A stretch of 44,355 bases of DNA from contig JAGATD010000052.1 of the NCBI GenBank assembly GCA_017621415.1, positions 1 to 44,355 on the forward strand. The letters run 5' to 3'. Source of the stretch: Clostridia bacterium (lineage in GTDB: Bacteria; Bacillota; Clostridia; Oscillospirales; CAG-272). The notes under the pieces are model-generated. The model did not search any database, was not told the origin of the DNA, and worked only from the letters and a program-made list of their open reading frames with translations. A program made the translations under genes and the position numbers. The first letter of the stretch is position 1, and each line of letters begins with the position of its first letter. Positions 25,912 to 34,463 of the stretch are shown piece after piece.

Positions 25912-27465
25912 ATGAAAACTACGATGATAATTTTAGCTATCATTTTATATCTTGGTTATATGATTTACCTAGGTGTCAAGATGGCTAAAAAGAACAAATC
26001 CTCAGACGACTTTTATCTTGGAGGAAGAAAGCTCGGTCCCTTTGTTACCGCGATGAGCGCCGAGGCATCCGATATGTCATCTTGGCTTCTTATGGGATTG
26101 CCCGGAGTTGCTTTGCTCAACGGTTTGTCCGGCAATACCACAGGCTTTGCCGAGGCTGTCTGGACCGCTGTGGGACTTGCTATAGGTACATACATAAATT
26201 GGCTTATAGTTGCAAAAAGAATTCGAATTTATTCCGAAAAAACCAGCTCTACAACCATTCCCTCGTTATTCTCCGACAGATTTGGAGACAAAGGCGGTAT
26301 GCTCACCGCTATTGCTGCTTTGGTAATAATTGTATTCTTTATTCCCTACACCGCTTCGGGATTTTCCGCTATCGGTAAGCTCGCTTCCAGTCTTTTCGGC
26401 ATTGAATATCACACAGCAATGATTGTCGGAGCGATAATCATTGTCGTATACACGGTTCTCGGCGGATTTCTCGCAGCCTCAACAACAGATCTTATTCAGT
26501 CTGTTATTATGACCGTGGCGCTCTTTGTTGTCGTGTGCTTCGGCATAGAAAATGCCGGTGGATTCGAGAATGTTAAAAATATGATTCTCGGAATTGACGG
26601 AATTGACAGTCTCGGACAGTATTTCAACATTTTCGGCACAGACGGAGAAAGTTACGGTTTTCTTCCCATAGTATCCACTTTGGCATGGGGTCTTGGTTAT
26701 TTTGGTATGCCTCACATTCTGCTCAGATTTATGGCTATTGAGAATGAGAAAAAGCTTCCTCTTGCGAGAAGAGTAGCTTCCGTTTGGGTAACAATCTCTA
26801 TGGCTGTGGCTATATTTATCGGAGTACTCGGCTTTGCGTTCGCTACAACCAACAACCTCTTTACCGATGGGTTCGACTCTGAAAACATTATTATTATGAT
26901 TGCGAATAAAATAGCCGAGCTTGACACCTTTGCCGCTTTGCTCGCCGGATTTATTATCGCAGGAATACTCGCCTCCATTATGTCAACCGCCGACTCTCAG
27001 CTTCTTGCGGCATCTTCTTCTGTTTCCGAGAACATTATAAAGCGTTTTGTTTGGAAAAATATGAAAGAAAAAGTTCAGATGTGGTTTGCGCGCGGAACAA
27101 TGCTCATCATTGCGCTTATCGCTGTATTTCTCGCTTGGGATTCCGATAGCTCTGTATTCCGCATTGTTTCCTTTGCGTGGGCGGGCTTCGGCGCAGCCTT
27201 TGGTCCGACCGTTCTCTTTGCCCTCTTCTGGAGGAGAACGACAAAATGGGGCGCGCTCGCCGGTATTGTATCCGGTGGTGTAATGGTCTTTGTTTGGAAA
27301 TATCTTGTGCGTCCTCTCGGCGGCGCTTGGGACCTGTATGAGCTTCTTCCCGCATTTATCATCAGCTCCATCGCGATTATTGCCGTATCTCTTATCACTA
27401 AAGCTCCCGATAAGGAAGTGACAGATACGTTCGATGAGGTAGAGCTCTATTGCAAGGCTAAGTAA
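25912..27465 (+). CDS. putP: Sodium/proline symporter (PutP-type SSS family)
   Basis: An about 517-residue, 13-helix sodium:solute symporter. It carries DFYLGGRKLGPFVTAMSAEASDMSSW, the PutP sodium and substrate region, GMPHILLRFMA, and the IMSTADSQLL motif of TM9. These match proline rather than glucose or iodide transporters. Two in-frame ATGs follow the RBS AAAGG (897-901 of the block at 25897): 25906 is only 4 bases away, so 25912 is preferred. The gene is monocistronic and faces away from tetR. Confidence 0.9.
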   Translation: MKTTMIILAIILYLGYMIYLGVKMAKKNKSSDDFYLGGRKLGPFVTAMSAEASDMSSWLLMGLPGVALLNGLSGNTTGFAEAVWTAVGLAIGTYINWLIVAKRIRIYSEKTSSTTIPSLFSDRFGDKGGMLTAIAALVIIVFFIPYTASGFSAIGKLASSLFGIEYHTAMIVGAIIIVVYTVLGGFLAASTTDLIQSVIMTVALFVVVCFGIENAGGFENVKNMILGIDGIDSLGQYFNIFGTDGESYGFLPIVSTLAWGLGYFGMPHILLRFMAIENEKKLPLARRVASVWVTISMAVAIFIGVLGFAFATTNNLFTDGFDSENIIIMIANKIAELDTFAALLAGFIIAGILASIMSTADSQLLAASSSVSENIIKRFVWKNMKEKVQMWFARGTMLIIALIAVFLAWDSDSSVFRIVSFAWAGFGAAFGPTVLFALFWRRTTKWGALAGIVSGGVMVFVWKYLVRPLGGAWDLYELLPAFIISSIAIIAVSLITKAPDKEVTDTFDEVELYCKAK

Positions 27466-27570
27466 TCAGACCGACTCCGCAAGTGCTTGGTCATTATAAT
27501 TCAGCAAAAACAATGTATTCTAATTCTTAGCGCAAAGCAGCTTTTGGCGCTGCTTCATCAAAGCAATGAC

Positions 27571-27611
27571 AAAAAAAGCAAAGATGTCATCACAGGCACC
27601 TTTGCTTTTTT
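27571..27611. terminator. Terminator downstream of the symporter gene
   Basis: AAAAAGCAAAG (27573-27583) pairs with CTTTGCTTTTT (27600-27610); A and T tracts on both sides allow use by both convergent genes. Confidence 0.8.
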
Positions 27612-27690
27612 ATATTTTGTATTAAGAATCATTTTTCGGACAGCTGCGTAATTCTTAAACGCAGCCCGTAAATTTTCAGCTTCAAGAATT

Positions 27691-28341
27691 TTACTTCAAT
27701 TTTCCTAGCTTTGCCGTATTTGCAATAACAATCAGCGAGCTTTCGGCATCAAGCGCCTGCTCGGGATTGATGTTTACGTCGACATCCTCGCCCTTCTTAA
27801 CGGCAACTATATTAAAGCCGTATTTCTTACGAAGATTTAATTCAATAAGATTTTTTCCGCACCACTCTTCTCTAACGTCAATCTCAACCATAGAAACATC
27901 CTTTGACAGAGAGATCATATCGATAAAGCCTGAGCTTAAGAGATTCTTAGCGAGGCGTATGCCCGACTCATTCTCGGGAAAGACTACCTGATCCGCCCCA
28001 ACTCGGAGCAATATTTTTTGCTGCATCTCGTTTGAGCACTTTGCAATAACGGTACGAACACCCGCCTCCTTGCATAGTGTGATAGCCATTACACTTGCCT
28101 CAAGATTTCCTGCCATACAAACAATGACGGTGTCAATATTTCCAATGCCGAGACGGGAAATGACTTCCATATCGGTAACATCCGCACACTTGCACACCGG
28201 CAGGTATGATGCCGCATCATTGACAATTCTTTCATCGGTATCGACGGCGATAACCTCAATACCGTTATCTACAAGCTCTCTTGCAACTGCTGTGCCGTAT
28301 CTTCCAAGTCCGAAGACTGCGTAGGTTTTCTTTGATTTCAT
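27691..28341 (-). CDS. ktrA: Potassium uptake regulatory subunit KtrA (TrkA-N/TrkA-C)
   Basis: The cytoplasmic RCK gating subunit of a Ktr/Trk potassium channel. The 216-residue protein has the Rossmann loop GLGRYGTAVA (about 10-19) with D at VDTD (about 34-37) for the adenine nucleotide, then a C-terminal RCK_C domain from about 135. RBS AAGGAG is 7 bases before the ATG. It lies 11 bases downstream of ktrB, an operon that forms the complete transporter. RCK_C domains of this type often bind c-di-AMP, which is inference here. Confidence 0.95.
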   Translation of the reverse strand: MKSKKTYAVFGLGRYGTAVARELVDNGIEVIAVDTDERIVNDAASYLPVCKCADVTDMEVISRLGIGNIDTVIVCMAGNLEASVMAITLCKEAGVRTVIAKCSNEMQQKILLRVGADQVVFPENESGIRLAKNLLSSGFIDMISLSKDVSMVEIDVREEWCGKNLIELNLRKKYGFNIVAVKKGEDVDVNINPEQALDAESSLIVIANTAKLGKLK

Positions 28342-28352
28342 TGTTTTTCTCC

Positions 28353-29714
28353 TTATCCTATACTGATATCTTCCGTTGGCTCGGAAATTACGTTCTGACT
28401 TTGGTTTTTGCTGCCGAGAGCCACCGCCAGCGAGATGGGACCGACTCTGCCTAAGTACATTGTTACTATGATGATCATCTTTCCGAATGTGTTAAGCGAT
28501 GATGTTAAATTTCTTGAAAGACCGACAGTTGCCGTTGCGCTGACCGTTTCATAAACAGCATCAAGGGCAGACGAGTTGCTTGTTGCCATCAGAAGTATCG
28601 TTGACACTAAGAATATTGTGATAAATGCTACCGCCACGGCAACCGCTTTTTTTACCGACCCCTCGGAAATGCGGCGACCGAACAAGGTTGCACTGTTCTT
28701 ATTACGGAATGTAGCAAATGCCGAGCATATAAGTACTGCGACGGTTACCGTTTTCATACCGCCGGCAGTTCCAACGGGTGAGCCTCCGATGAGCATCAAA
28801 ATAATAGATACAGCGGCAGATGCGTTGGTTAAATTCTCCTGCGGAACAGAGGCAAAGCCCGCCGTTCTTGTAGTAACCGATTGGAATAATGACACCTGAA
28901 TTTTATCAAAGAGGGACATTTCTCCTATGGTCAAGGGGTTCGAATATTCAAAAATAAAAATAAACAGCGCGCCTACAAGAATTAACACCAAGGTAACGGT
29001 AATTGCAATCTTTGAGTGTAAGGTCAAGTGTCTGAATATCCTGCGGTTCTTTGGCGAGCGGCTCCGAGCGACACGAAGCACATCCCACCATACAATGTAG
29101 CCGAGACCGCCGAGAATTATCAGCGCGGAGGTTACAAGGTTAATTAACGGATTTGCTGCATAGTTACAAAGACTGTTTTCAGCAATAATATCAATGCCCG
29201 CGTTACAAAACGCGGAAACAGAATTAAACACCGATATCCATATACCCCTTGCGCCAAATTCGGGGACAAATACTATCATATACAGAATAGCTCCTATCCC
29301 CTCGATGACCAAGGTGCCAAGCAACACATTTTTGACAAATTTAGCAAGACCGGACATCGTATTGAGATTAAAGGCATCCTGGATAAGCAATCGGTCGCCG
29401 ATACCCATTTTTTTATTCAAAAGAAGCATCAGCCCTGACATAATTGTTATAATCCCAAGACCGCCAATCTGTATCAGAATCAATATGACAATATGCCCAA
29501 ACGTGCTCCAAGCGGTTACGGTAGGAAGAGTAACCAGTCCTGTCACACAGGTGGAGGTTGTTGCCGTAAAGAGCGCATCGAGATATGGAACAGCTTCACC
29601 GTTGGCGGCGCTTATCGGCAATGCCAACAATAGACTTCCCGAAAGGATGGTCACAAGAAAGCTGAGCAATATGATCTGCGTGGTTGAAAGTGTAAACTTC
29701 TTTTTTCTAACCAT
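28353..29714 (-). CDS. ktrB: Potassium channel subunit KtrB/TrkH
   Basis: The membrane subunit of the Ktr system: four pseudo-repeats of M1-P-M2, with selectivity loops such as TTSTCVTGLVT, SVSAFCNAGID, SVTTRTAGFAS and SATATVGLSRN. From the ATG at 29714 (AAGGAAG 6 bases upstream) it has 453 residues; the frame stays open 13 codons further. It starts MVRKKKFTLS, a basic N-terminus usual for the family. ktrA follows in the same operon. Confidence 0.93.
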   Translation of the reverse strand: MVRKKKFTLSTTQIILLSFLVTILSGSLLLALPISAANGEAVPYLDALFTATTSTCVTGLVTLPTVTAWSTFGHIVILILIQIGGLGIITIMSGLMLLLNKKMGIGDRLLIQDAFNLNTMSGLAKFVKNVLLGTLVIEGIGAILYMIVFVPEFGARGIWISVFNSVSAFCNAGIDIIAENSLCNYAANPLINLVTSALIILGGLGYIVWWDVLRVARSRSPKNRRIFRHLTLHSKIAITVTLVLILVGALFIFIFEYSNPLTIGEMSLFDKIQVSLFQSVTTRTAGFASVPQENLTNASAAVSIILMLIGGSPVGTAGGMKTVTVAVLICSAFATFRNKNSATLFGRRISEGSVKKAVAVAVAFITIFLVSTILLMATSNSSALDAVYETVSATATVGLSRNLTSSLNTFGKMIIIVTMYLGRVGPISLAVALGSKNQSQNVISEPTEDISIG

Positions 29715-29887
29715 AAGTTCTTCCTTAAAAAGCATAAAAGGAACCAACATCATCTACAATCAGCCGGTTCCGTTTATGGTTGTTTGTTATTTAATTATAT
29801 CACATTATGCTGCTTCTGTCAACACAAAACTTGAAAAGCAAAATGCGAAATGCAGCAGAATTGCGAAATTGCCCCGGCCTATTATAC

Positions 29888-31126
29888 TCAAAGAACTATG
29901 TGAGCGGGCATACCGTTGTCGTAGATAACATCGCATTCGCCCATAATAAGAGGCTTAAGATAATTGATACCCGCCTCTGTTATTCCGTCTGAGGTTTCGT
30001 TGATGTATTCATCTGGAACACCTCTTACGGCATTCGCAATCTCGGCAATATTCGCAGCGCCGAAGGTTACCGAATACTCGTCTCCCTCTGCCCTGTCGAT
30101 TGTAGCCATAATTCCTGTCTTACCCTCTACGGCATATGCCACGGCAGCCTTACCAACACCGACAGACTCGGTAATATCGGTAAGCGAAGCTATATGAGCC
30201 GCGCATCTCTGAGGCAGATTAAGCTCAATAGAGCGAACCTTGCAGCCCACCTTTTCCTTAACAAGGTCCTCAAGCACCTTTCCTGCGCCTGAGAGAGCAA
30301 CGTGACCAAAGGCATCAACCTTTCTGCCGCCAAGTCCCTCGCCAACATATCTGCCATCGGGGAACTTAATTCCCTCGGAGACAGCAACGATAAGCGCCGG
30401 ATGGTCCTTTTGAAGCTCGTTTATAGACTCGATAAACTTATCAGGGTCAAAGGTACGCTCGGGAAGATAAACAAGGTCGGGTCCCTTTCCACCCGAGATT
30501 ACAGGAAGCGCCGCAGCGGTTGTAAGCCAGCCTGCGTCTCTACCCATTATTTCAACAATAGTAACAGCCTTCATAGAGTAAACAGAGATATCTCTGATAA
30601 GCTCTTTCATAGTAACGGCAACAAATTTTGCGGCAGAACCAAATCCGGGGGTGTGATCGGTTGCGGCAAGGTCATTGTCAACAGTCTTAGGCACACCTAC
30701 AACACGCATTTCGTAGTCATGGTCTGCGGCAAACTTAGAAAGCTTAGAAACGGTGTCCATAGAGTCGTTTCCGCCTATGTAGAAGAAATATCTGATGTTA
30801 TACTTCTTGAATATTTCGATAAGCCGCTCATAGGTCTCGGGGTCAACCTCAGGAGATTTCATCTTTTTGCGGCAGGAGCCGAGCGCCGCGGAGGGAGTCT
30901 GCTCAAGAATTTTTATCTTTGACTCGTCTGAAAAAATATCAGTAAGATTAATCAGCCTTTCATCAAGGAAGCCCTCAATGCCGTTACGCATACCGTAAAG
31001 CGTATCAATAACACCGTCAGCCTTTGCTGAAAGCGCGCCTCTTATAACACCTGCAAGTGTTGCGTTAATTGCAGCTGTGGGTCCGCCAGACTGACCGACA
31101 ACAGCATTACCGTGTAAAATATTCAT
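29888..31126 (-). CDS. 6-phosphofructokinase, pyrophosphate-dependent type
   Basis: A 412-residue phosphofructokinase. It has GQSGGPTAAIN (11-21), GGNDS (118-122), PKTVDND (146-152) and MGRDAGW. ATP-dependent enzymes have a GGDGS/T loop and a Gly before TIDND; the Asp-Ser in GGNDS and Lys in PKTVDND are the marks of the PPi-dependent clade. The first position (Asn instead of Asp) is a little unusual. It catalyses the reversible F6P/F1,6BP step with PPi, common in fermenting Clostridia. Transcribed alone from a promoter that overlaps the end of the upstream SOD-like gene. Confidence 0.88.
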   Translation of the reverse strand: MNILHGNAVVGQSGGPTAAINATLAGVIRGALSAKADGVIDTLYGMRNGIEGFLDERLINLTDIFSDESKIKILEQTPSAALGSCRKKMKSPEVDPETYERLIEIFKKYNIRYFFYIGGNDSMDTVSKLSKFAADHDYEMRVVGVPKTVDNDLAATDHTPGFGSAAKFVAVTMKELIRDISVYSMKAVTIVEIMGRDAGWLTTAAALPVISGGKGPDLVYLPERTFDPDKFIESINELQKDHPALIVAVSEGIKFPDGRYVGEGLGGRKVDAFGHVALSGAGKVLEDLVKEKVGCKVRSIELNLPQRCAAHIASLTDITESVGVGKAAVAYAVEGKTGIMATIDRAEGDEYSVTFGAANIAEIANAVRGVPDEYINETSDGITEAGINYLKPLIMGECDVIYDNGMPAHIVL

Positions 31127-31178
31127 TTCAAAATCCTTTCGAATTTATTATTTTCCCTTTTCGGCAGGGTTTTATATA

Positions 31179-31207
31179 ATTGTACTATAAAATAAGATTT
31201 ATGTCAA
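31179..31207 (-). promoter_or_regulatory. Promoter of the phosphofructokinase gene
   Basis: On the - strand TTGACA (31207-31202), 17 bases, TACAAT (31184-31179). The -35 overlaps the stop codon of the upstream gene. Confidence 0.65.
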
Positions 31208-31749
31208 GAGCTTTCGGGAATAAAGAGCTTCGATATATCAAGTCTTGATACAGCCCGTCTTATATACTCATCTTTATTATATCCGTAATCGGCAAAGTAG
31301 GCATGCTCGCACAAATCAAGGGCCAAAATCGGTGTATATGAAATGTACAAAAGCGGCACATCTCTCGTGTGGGCAATAACGGGTGATCCCTTTCTACCCT
31401 TTAATATATACAAAAAACCGCCATCCTCCACCCTAGCACGCTCCACTGCTCGGTAACAAAAATCGTTTTCTGATGAGTAAAACCTTTTAATCTCCTTACA
31501 TGGCTTGTCATTTTTTGAGAAAGAGTTAAAATATGTTTTGTGGGAATAGTATTCCTTAAGAAGAGCAACAATTTTCTCCTTATCAGATTTATCAAGCCTC
31601 ATTTTAACGATTTGAGAGAGTGTTTTTCCTTTCAACTCGTGAATACTTTTTTCGTATATCATATAGCGTGAAAAAACAGTATTCATATACTCGATATGAC
31701 CTTTTATGCTGTCCTCGGTCAAAAAATAAAGCATATTTTCGGGTATCAT
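31204..31749 (-). CDS. Divergent Fe/Mn superoxide dismutase-like protein
   Basis: A 181-residue protein with weak but ordered similarity to the Fe/Mn SOD fold. Candidate metal ligands are H18 (GHIEYMN), H70 (SHKTYFNS), D145 and H149 (LDLCEHAYFADY), matching the His-His-Asp-His order of SodA/SodB, and TPILALDLCEHAYFADYGYNKDEYI is close to the SOD C-terminal block. The N-terminal helices are shorter, and the GSGWxWL motif is replaced by DGGFLYILK, lacking the Trp. It may be a true SOD or a repurposed relative. RBS GAGGAAT; it lies downstream of the hsp33 terminator. Confidence 0.65.
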   Translation of the reverse strand: MIPENMLYFLTEDSIKGHIEYMNTVFSRYMIYEKSIHELKGKTLSQIVKMRLDKSDKEKIVALLKEYYSHKTYFNSFSKNDKPCKEIKRFYSSENDFCYRAVERARVEDGGFLYILKGRKGSPVIAHTRDVPLLYISYTPILALDLCEHAYFADYGYNKDEYIRRAVSRLDISKLFIPESS

Positions 31750-31763
31750 ATATTCCTCGCAAA

Positions 31764-31798
31764 CAAAAAACTTCGTGAACAGTTTATGCTCACGAAGT
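31764..31798 (-). terminator. Terminator of the ispE-methyltransferase-hsp33 unit
   Basis: On the - strand ACTTCGTGA and TCACGAAGT (plus-strand arms 31770-31778 and 31790-31798) form a perfect 9-bp stem, followed by six T. Confidence 0.85.
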
Positions 31799-31806
31799 AA
31801 ATAAAG

Positions 31807-32697
31807 TTATTTTAAAAGCTCTTTTTCAGAATAGGTGTACTCGGTATTACAGAAACGGCATATCGCGGTAAGAGCTCTTTCCTTACCCTCCGCCTCCTGC
31901 TCATCAAGCATAGTAAGAATTTCCTTTTTGCCAAGACTTTGAATCTTCTTTTTCATTCTGTCATGACCGCAGTCGCACTTATATTCAACCTCGAGTGTGT
32001 CAAAGATGTCATAGGGAATGTCACGCATTGCTATATCGGCGATAGCTTTATTGTCAAGTCCTGCATTAAAATGGCGGGAAATATTTACAAGATCCGCTGC
32101 GTTGCGCTCGATAAGGTCTACCGTACTTTCATCAGGGAAAGGCATAAGCTGAATAAGCACACCGCCTGCCGCAAGACAGGAATAATCGGTATCAACAAGC
32201 ACTCCGAGAGAAAGAACGGTGGGAATCTGCTCGCTTTTTGCAAAATATGTGGCTATGTCCTCTGCAATCTCACCGCTGACAAGCTCTATTGTTCCTATCT
32301 GAGGCTCGCCATCACCGACAGATTTAACAAAAGAAATAGTTCCCTGCCCAATAGCCGCTCCTACATCAAGCTTTCCGTTAGGCTTCTTCGGAGGATTTGC
32401 AAGCGGGTTCTGGATATACCCCTTAACATTACCGTAATAATCGCCAACGGCAATAAGCTTACCTGCCTCGCCGTCACCCGAGATAGAAATTGTTACGCTG
32501 TCCCCCTCCTCGGGAAGCATTGTACCTATCATTGAAGAAGCGGTAACCATTCTGCCAAGAGCCGCCGTCGCAGTCGGGCTTGTACGGTGAAAGCCTATCA
32601 TATCATTTACTATTTTTCTCGAATTGATTACAAGAATTCTGGCAGAACCGTCGTGGGTCATGCCTCTTAAAATTGTTGCTTTTTCTGTATTTGCCAT
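31807..32697 (-). CDS. hslO: Redox-regulated chaperone Hsp33
   Basis: Hsp33 is a holdase activated when oxidative stress releases zinc from its cysteine switch. The 296-residue protein begins with TILRGMTHDGSARI and carries the redox zinc motif C241-x-C243 and C280-x-x-C283. It is third in an operon with ispE and a methyltransferase, 18 bases after the methyltransferase stop. The nearby SOD-like gene also points to oxygen defence. Confidence 0.96.
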   Translation of the reverse strand: MANTEKATILRGMTHDGSARILVINSRKIVNDMIGFHRTSPTATAALGRMVTASSMIGTMLPEEGDSVTISISGDGEAGKLIAVGDYYGNVKGYIQNPLANPPKKPNGKLDVGAAIGQGTISFVKSVGDGEPQIGTIELVSGEIAEDIATYFAKSEQIPTVLSLGVLVDTDYSCLAAGGVLIQLMPFPDESTVDLIERNAADLVNISRHFNAGLDNKAIADIAMRDIPYDIFDTLEVEYKCDCGHDRMKKKIQSLGKKEILTMLDEQEAEGKERALTAICRFCNTEYTYSEKELLK

Positions 32698-32715
32698 TTT
32701 CTTTTTTCCTTACAG

Positions 32716-33465
32716 TTATTTTTTGCACCTTGCGGCGATATATATTCGCTCGGAATTATCCGTAGCCTCGCTAAAATCGAAATCCGAATACGCACCGATA
32801 AAGTCGAATCCCGAGGCTAAGAGCATTTTTCGCATCTCTGAGACTGTATACATTCTCTCTCTTTGCTCATCGTCATACCTCTCATATCTACCGTCAGAGC
32901 ATTCCTCAAAGAGGGTGATATAAAAATCGCAAAGCTTTGTTTTTTTATCATAATAGTTCTGCCAAATGCAGACTCCTCCGTCCTCTTCCATAACATAAGA
33001 GCGGTCGGCATATATATTTTCAAACTTGGCTTTACCGTTAATGTCAAAAACAAAAATTCCGTCAGGAATCAGATAGTTATGCATACGCTCAAAAGTTTTT
33101 TTTACATCAGAGGGCTTAGTCAGGTGATTTATGCAATCAAGGCAGGAAACGGCCGAATCAACCGTACCGTAAAGCTCAAACTCACGCATATCCTGAGATA
33201 GCCAAAGAATGTCATACCCACCAATTTCCGCCTGCTCTCTGGCAATATCAAGCATTTCGGCAGAAATATCTATTCCTGTCATATCGTAACCGCGGGATGC
33301 AAGCTCAAGTGTCATTTTTCCCGTTCCGCAGCCAAGGTCAAGCACAAGCTCCGGTCGGCTTTTACATTCTTTATTAAATATTTTCTCAATAAAATCAGCC
33401 CAATCCGAATAGCTTATATCGGCATTTATCGCGTCATAAAACGGGGCAAGCAGATCGTAGATCAT
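32716..33465 (-). CDS. Class I SAM-dependent methyltransferase
   Basis: A 249-residue Rossmann methyltransferase with motif I VLDLGCGTGK (41-50), motif II GIDISAEML (about 63-71), motif IV SAVSCLDCINHL, and DINGKAKFENI. It belongs to the broad methyltransferase-25/11 group; the substrate cannot be told from sequence. It lies 10 bases after ispE and before hsp33, a conserved-looking but functionally mixed operon. Confidence 0.85.
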   Translation of the reverse strand: MIYDLLAPFYDAINADISYSDWADFIEKIFNKECKSRPELVLDLGCGTGKMTLELASRGYDMTGIDISAEMLDIAREQAEIGGYDILWLSQDMREFELYGTVDSAVSCLDCINHLTKPSDVKKTFERMHNYLIPDGIFVFDINGKAKFENIYADRSYVMEEDGGVCIWQNYYDKKTKLCDFYITLFEECSDGRYERYDDEQRERMYTVSEMRKMLLASGFDFIGAYSDFDFSEATDNSERIYIAARCKK

Positions 33466-33476
33466 ATTTTCTCCTG

Positions 33477-34346
33477 TTAAACGGTTATATCGGAAACTGT
33501 GGCAGATTCGGCATAAGATGACACAAAACCACAGGCTAAAAGCTTTTTGACAGCAGCCAGAGCCTCCTCCTCGGTTTTAAATATTCCAAACACAGCAGGG
33601 CCGCTTCCGCTCATCAATGTGCATTCTGCCCCGCTTTTTTTCATTATTTCTTTAATTTCTTTAATACTAGCAATTTCGGTTATTTCTTCAAAGATATTAT
33701 ATACAAAATCAGAAACAGTATCTCCGTTTTCAAGTGCCAAGGCCATTTCACGGCACACATCCGACTTTTTCGGATAAGAGATATACCTGTTATCAAGCTC
33801 GGCAAAGGCTCTTGGTGTGGAAACGCGCTCTTCTCCGATAGCCAATGCGAAATAACGCTTTTCTTTTACAGAAAGAGGCTCTATTATCTCCCCCCTGCCA
33901 TGGCAGATGGCTGTTCCTCCCACAATGCAAAAAGGCACATCGCTTCCAATATCTGATGCCAGCCGAAGAAGCTCTTCTCCACCGCATTTACCGTATATTC
34001 TATTAAGCGCTCTGAGAGTTGCCGCAGCATCGGTTGAGCCACCGCCAAGTCCCGCACCGATAGGAATGTTTTTTTCAAGCGAAATTATAATTTCATCGGT
34101 TATCGAATATTTTGCAATATACTTCTCTGCCGCTATGTATACAAGATTGCTTTTTTCATCGCTTAACTCGTGAATGTCCGTTTTTACTGTTATTTTTGCT
34201 TTATCAGACTTTTTTACTTCGATAGAAACAACATCATGGAGGTCTACCGAGTGCATTATAGACTCGATGTTATGATAGCCATCTGTACGACGCTCTGTTA
34301 CTGTTAAAAAAAGGTTAATTTTGGCATTAGCCTTTTCGGTAATCAC
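33477..34346 (-). CDS. ispE: 4-diphosphocytidyl-2-C-methyl-D-erythritol kinase IspE
   Basis: The GHMP kinase of the MEP isoprenoid pathway. The 289-residue protein has AKINLFL with Lys9, TDGYHNIES, the ATP loop PIGAGLGGGSTDAAA (95-109) with catalytic-type Asp106, and the late SGSGPAVFGIF glycine motif. The start is GTG, with GGAGGTG about 8 bases upstream. It is first in the operon with the methyltransferase and hsp33, and the last chromosomal gene before the mobile element. Confidence 0.96.
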   Translation of the reverse strand: MITEKANAKINLFLTVTERRTDGYHNIESIMHSVDLHDVVSIEVKKSDKAKITVKTDIHELSDEKSNLVYIAAEKYIAKYSITDEIIISLEKNIPIGAGLGGGSTDAAATLRALNRIYGKCGGEELLRLASDIGSDVPFCIVGGTAICHGRGEIIEPLSVKEKRYFALAIGEERVSTPRAFAELDNRYISYPKKSDVCREMALALENGDTVSDFVYNIFEEITEIASIKEIKEIMKKSGAECTLMSGSGPAVFGIFKTEEEALAAVKKLLACGFVSSYAESATVSDITV

Positions 34347-34446
34347 AAGCTATTCACCTCCGAAATTACAGCAATGTATATATTATACTATAATGTGAAC
34401 AAAAAATCAATCATAAATTTATTATAATAAAAAAATCGCAAATGTC

Positions 34447-34463
34447 AAGTGCTAACTTAAAAA
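34447..34463 (+). repeat. IS30-like terminal motif at the left edge
   Basis: AAGTGCTAACTTAAAA, read inward from the left edge, resembles the outer end of the second IS30 element (AAGTGCAACACTTTT, 44231-44245). It overlaps the transposase stop codon at 34457. No matching inverted copy is found upstream of the transposase. Confidence 0.4.

Noticed and set aside
29715..29887. Possible c-di-AMP riboswitch before ktrB
   Set aside because: Such switches are known before Ktr genes, but the 170 bases upstream show no conserved core or terminator arrangement that I can recognise.
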